From Planctomycetota bacterium (GTDB taxonomy: Bacteria; Planctomycetota; Planctomycetia; Pirellulales; Pirellulaceae), in NCBI GenBank assembly GCA_963205385.1, contig CAUJKE010000283.1, positions 1-45,976 of the forward strand: a stretch of 45,976 bases of DNA. The letters run 5' to 3'. How positions within the stretch are numbered: the stretch's first letter is position 1; the number at the start of each line of letters is the position of its first letter. The notes under the pieces were generated by a model. It did no database searches. It was not told where the DNA came from and saw only the letters and a program-made list of their open reading frames with translations. Positions 43,380 through 45,976 of this stretch are shown here, in pieces. Made by a program: the position numbers and the translations under genes.

Positions 43380-44503
43380 GCCAGGCCGACGCACTTCGCG
43401 AAACACTAAGCCGCTGGAATCGCATCGCCATCATCGCGGCGGTCGTCGGCGGTGCGCTGTGCGGGCTGGCGGCGATCGTCAACCTCGAACAATTCCTGCG
43501 GTCATACCTGGTCGGCTTTATCTTCTGGTGGTCGGTCTCGATGGGCTGTCTAGGGCTGTTGATGATGTACTACCTGGTCGGCGGGCGCTGGGGCGCGGCG
43601 GTGAAGCCGCTGCTGGAATTCGGCAGCCTCCTCACTCCCCTAACGGCGCTGTTGTTCCTGCCGGTAGCGCTGGGCATCGACCGTCTTTACCCGTGGGTCC
43701 AGGCCGACGACATCACCCCCGAGAAGGCGTTGTATCTGAATCCGCCGTTCTTCTACGCGCGGGCGGTTGTGTACTTCATCATCTGGTGGCTGTTGGCCTG
43801 GTTGCTGTGCCGGCGAACTGCTGCCGCCGCCGCGGAGTTCCCGCGCTGGCGCATCCTGCTCAGCGCCGGCGGGCTCGTGGCCTTATTCCTAGGCGTCACG
43901 TTCGCGGCGATTGATTGGGGAATGTCGCTCGATCCCGAGTGGTTTTCCACGATCTACGGCGCGCTGGTCGCCATGGGTGGAGCATTAGCCGCGATGGCGC
44001 TGGTCACCCTGACCTTGACCGCGCTCGACCGCGGCGCGCCGGACACGCCCCCGCTCGTTGCGCCGCTCACACTAGGCGATTTAGGCTCGCTGATCCTGAC
44101 CTTCTTGATCCTCTGGGCGTACTTCGGCTATTCGCAGTTTTTGATCATCTGGTCAGGCAATCTGCCGGAAGAGAACATCTGGTATGTCAACCGTTTGAAC
44201 GGCGGCTGGCAATGGCTGGGGCTGACGATTGTCCTGGGCCAGTTTGTCATTCCATTTTTCCTGCTCCTCTCGCGCGACGTGAAACAACATCCCCGCAGGC
44301 TAAAGTTTGTCGCGCTGCTGGTGTTCGTTATGCAGTATCTATATGTCCTGTGGAGCTTGAGCCCGTCGTTCCATCCGCGGCAGTTTTATATTCACTGGGC
44401 CGATTTCGCGGCGCTCGCGGCCGTCGGCGGAGTCTGGGTCAGCGCGTACTTGTGGCTAGCGCGGCGGCGCCTGCCGGAAATTTTGGCGGCCAATCCATCA
44501 TGA
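43376..44503 (+). CDS. actF: Alternative complex III membrane subunit ActF (NrfD-like)
   Basis: 375 residues, about ten transmembrane helices, second NrfD-like subunit and structural mirror of ActC. Features include FLRSYLVGFIFWWSVSMGCLG near 40-60, DWGMSLDPEWFSTIYG, and WAYFGYSQFLIIWSGNLPEE. ATG 43376 overlaps the actE stop. The TGA overlaps the next gene's ATG, so the tail of the operon is coupled throughout. Confidence 0.92.
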   Translation: MSQADALRETLSRWNRIAIIAAVVGGALCGLAAIVNLEQFLRSYLVGFIFWWSVSMGCLGLLMMYYLVGGRWGAAVKPLLEFGSLLTPLTALLFLPVALGIDRLYPWVQADDITPEKALYLNPPFFYARAVVYFIIWWLLAWLLCRRTAAAAAEFPRWRILLSAGGLVALFLGVTFAAIDWGMSLDPEWFSTIYGALVAMGGALAAMALVTLTLTALDRGAPDTPPLVAPLTLGDLGSLILTFLILWAYFGYSQFLIIWSGNLPEENIWYVNRLNGGWQWLGLTIVLGQFVIPFFLLLSRDVKQHPRRLKFVALLVFVMQYLYVLWSLSPSFHPRQFYIHWADFAALAAVGGVWVSAYLWLARRRLPEILAANPS

Positions 44504-44922
44504 GCGAACAAAATCCCACAACACCACAAGACGCCATCGCGCGCGGCCACGAACCGGACACGGTCGACAAGCGCGTGTTGAGGCTCTCCGGCGCGGGCCT
44601 GGTGCTGCTGGTGCCCTTGGGGCTGCTGGCGGTGCTAGGCGTGTTGCGTCTGCTCGATGCGCAACATCCAACCGCCAGCCTGCCGCCGGTCGCCGCACCG
44701 CCGAAGATCGCGCTCGGGCCCGAGCTATCTGGCGACCAATCAGTGCAGTTGCGCGCGTTGCACGAGGCGGAAGAGGAGCGCTTGAACCATTACCAATGGA
44801 TCGACCAGCCAGGCGGAGTCGCCCAGATTCCGATCGCTCGCGCGATGGAAATCCTGGCGAAACAGGGCTTGCCGGCCACAACGGCAGAAAGTGAGAAATC
44901 CGATGGCGATAAGCCCGAGTGA
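44500..44922 (+). CDS. Small single-helix protein of the alternative complex III operon
   Basis: 140 residues: a charged N-terminus, one transmembrane helix at about 28-50, then an extracytoplasmic helical domain with NHYQWIDQPGGVAQIPIARA. Similar small proteins lie between actF and sco in planctomycetes. Overlaps actF at the start (ATGA) and the SCO gene at the end by 20 bases. It might be an accessory or assembly factor of the complex. Confidence 0.7.
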   Translation: MSEQNPTTPQDAIARGHEPDTVDKRVLRLSGAGLVLLVPLGLLAVLGVLRLLDAQHPTASLPPVAAPPKIALGPELSGDQSVQLRALHEAEEERLNHYQWIDQPGGVAQIPIARAMEILAKQGLPATTAESEKSDGDKPE

Positions 44923-45826
44923 CAACTCGCGCAGCGACAACTCGCGGCGCAAAGCGCCGTGGCGTCGCGCGCGCTTCTGGCTCTGGTCGGCGGCGTGTGT
45001 CGTGCTGGCCGCAGGCGCCTGCGTCGTGGTGGTTTACGCTAGCCTGCGCGATGAAGACGGCGCACGCGTAACGCCGAACGAACTGCCGCGGGATGTTGGC
45101 ATCGACCAAAACCTGAATGCCCAGGTTCCGTTGGATGTTCGCTTGCGCGATGAAACCGGCGCCGACGTGGCGCTCGGCGACTTGCTGGACGGCAAGCCGA
45201 TCATCCTGACCCCGGTCTATTACAAGTGTCCGATGCTTTGCAACATGACAATGGATGGCCAGGTGCGCTGTTTGACGGAGTTGACACTCAATGCCGGCGA
45301 GGATTATACGGCGCTAACGGTCAGCTTCAATCCGCGGGAAACGCACGAGCTCGCCGCGGCCGCCAAGCGGACCGCCATGAAACGCTACGGCCGCCCAGGC
45401 GCCGAGCGCGGCTGGCGATTCCTCACCGGCGACGAGGCGGAAGTGCGCCGTCTGATGGACACCGTCGGCTTCCGTTACCAGTTCGATCCCGTAACGGGAG
45501 AATACGCGCACGGCGCCGGGCTGATCGTCTTGACGCCCCAGGGGAAGGTGTCGCGATACCTGTATGGCGTCGATTTTCCGCAGCGCGACTTGCGTTTGGC
45601 GCTGGTCGAAGCTTCCGGCGGAAACATCGGCACGACCAACGACCAGGTCTTGCTGCTGTGCTACCACTACGACCCGACGACCGGCCGTTACGGGCTGGCG
45701 ATCATGAACGTGTTGCGGCTGGCCGGCGTGGCTACCGTCCTGGGCCTGGCCGGGGCGATCTTTGTCATGGCTCGCCGCGAGCGAACAAGTCAAGCAGCGG
45801 CCGTCGAGTCCGCTCACACCGCGTGA
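44903..45826 (+). CDS. SCO1/SenC/PrrC copper chaperone for cytochrome oxidase
   Basis: 307 residues. Transmembrane helix at about 25-46, thioredoxin-like domain with the copper motif CPMLC (C109-C113) in PVYYKCPMLCNMTMDG and the later conserved His in YAHGAGLIVLTPQG, then a second transmembrane helix near residue 275-297. SCO proteins load the CuA site of cytochrome oxidase subunit II, whose gene starts just after. Start ATG 44903 or GTG 44891; both are in frame. Confidence 0.9.
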   Translation: MAISPSDNSRSDNSRRKAPWRRARFWLWSAACVVLAAGACVVVVYASLRDEDGARVTPNELPRDVGIDQNLNAQVPLDVRLRDETGADVALGDLLDGKPIILTPVYYKCPMLCNMTMDGQVRCLTELTLNAGEDYTALTVSFNPRETHELAAAAKRTAMKRYGRPGAERGWRFLTGDEAEVRRLMDTVGFRYQFDPVTGEYAHGAGLIVLTPQGKVSRYLYGVDFPQRDLRLALVEASGGNIGTTNDQVLLLCYHYDPTTGRYGLAIMNVLRLAGVATVLGLAGAIFVMARRERTSQAAAVESAHTA

Positions 45827-45836
45827 TGGGATCATC

Positions 45837-45976
45837 ATGGACATCAGTTTTCATTCTGTACTCGCGCAAGCTTCGCCTGCGACTCAGCAGATTGACCGCA
45901 GCTTCCGCCTGCTCCCCGAGCAATCCTCGGCTGCCGCCGCGCAGGTGGATCACCTGTATTTTTTCCTGCTGGGGAT
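45837..45976 (+). CDS. coxB: Cytochrome c oxidase subunit II, 5' end only
   Basis: A partial frame from the ATG at 45837 encoding MDISFHSVLAQASPATQQID and then FFLLG, cut at the window edge after 46 codons. The sequence and its position after act and sco genes suit the N-terminal leader and first helix of coxB, with the CuA domain beyond the window. Call rests mainly on context. Confidence 0.65.
   Translation, partial: MDISFHSVLAQASPATQQIDRSFRLLPEQSSAAAAQVDHLYFFLLG

Overview
The window looks like a chromosomal segment of a planctomycete, probably from the Pirellulales or a neighbouring order. This is inferred from gene content: secreted sulfatases, a DUF1501 protein with a twin-arginine signal, an ECF sigma factor coupled to a Ser/Thr kinase, a zinc-ribbon plus GYF_2 membrane protein, and an Act-type alternative complex III operon. 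High GC, few clear Shine-Dalgarno sites and many short dispersed repeats fit the same picture. There are no rRNA genes, no intact tRNA and no CRISPR array. Both strands carry genes.

Layout. 1-2.6 kb: end of scpB, then a lower-GC DNA methyltransferase with a small coupled upstream frame and a tRNA-like remnant behind it. 2.6-8.5 kb (minus strand): a DinG/XPD-type helicase, a creatininase-family hydrolase plus sulfatase pair, a zinc-ribbon/GYF_2 membrane protein and a small membrane protein. 8.7-14.1 kb (plus): hisF, then a tight run of a PilT-like ATPase, a membrane-anchored PilB/GspE-like protein whose ATP-binding motifs are degenerate, a CvpA-like protein and another small membrane protein. 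14.5-18 kb: an AAA ATPase, a second (DPPF type) DNA methyltransferase and an RNase Z-like metallo-hydrolase. 18-25.5 kb: a 1168-residue MMPL/RND exporter, a decaying hicAB toxin-antitoxin locus, der, a small protein and alanine dehydrogenase. 25.5-30 kb (minus): an ECF sigma factor translationally coupled to a transmembrane Ser/Thr kinase with an extracytoplasmic sensor, then a second ECF sigma factor with a good intrinsic terminator. 30-31.2 kb: a repeat-rich intergenic zone. 31.2-36.5 kb: an isoprenylcysteine methyltransferase-like protein, a small secreted His/Gly/Cys-rich protein, a sulfatase convergent with a DUF1501 protein, and a DUF1003 protein.

36.9-46 kb is the best-organised region: actA-B-C-D-E-F (alternative complex III, quinol to cytochrome c or oxidase electron transfer), a small membrane protein, a SCO1/SenC copper chaperone and the start of cytochrome c oxidase subunit II. 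Several joins are ATGA overlaps. The genes describe one respiratory module that runs from quinol oxidation to the CuA site of a terminal oxidase.

The items most worth a second look are the PilT plus pseudo-PilB membrane cluster, the sigma factor/receptor kinase pair, the half-lost hicAB locus beside a repeat element, a missing Fe-S cysteine in the helicase, and repeat families placed at gene boundaries, one of which appears to lie inside the actE coding start. Function calls come from recognising motifs and families by eye. No database search was run.
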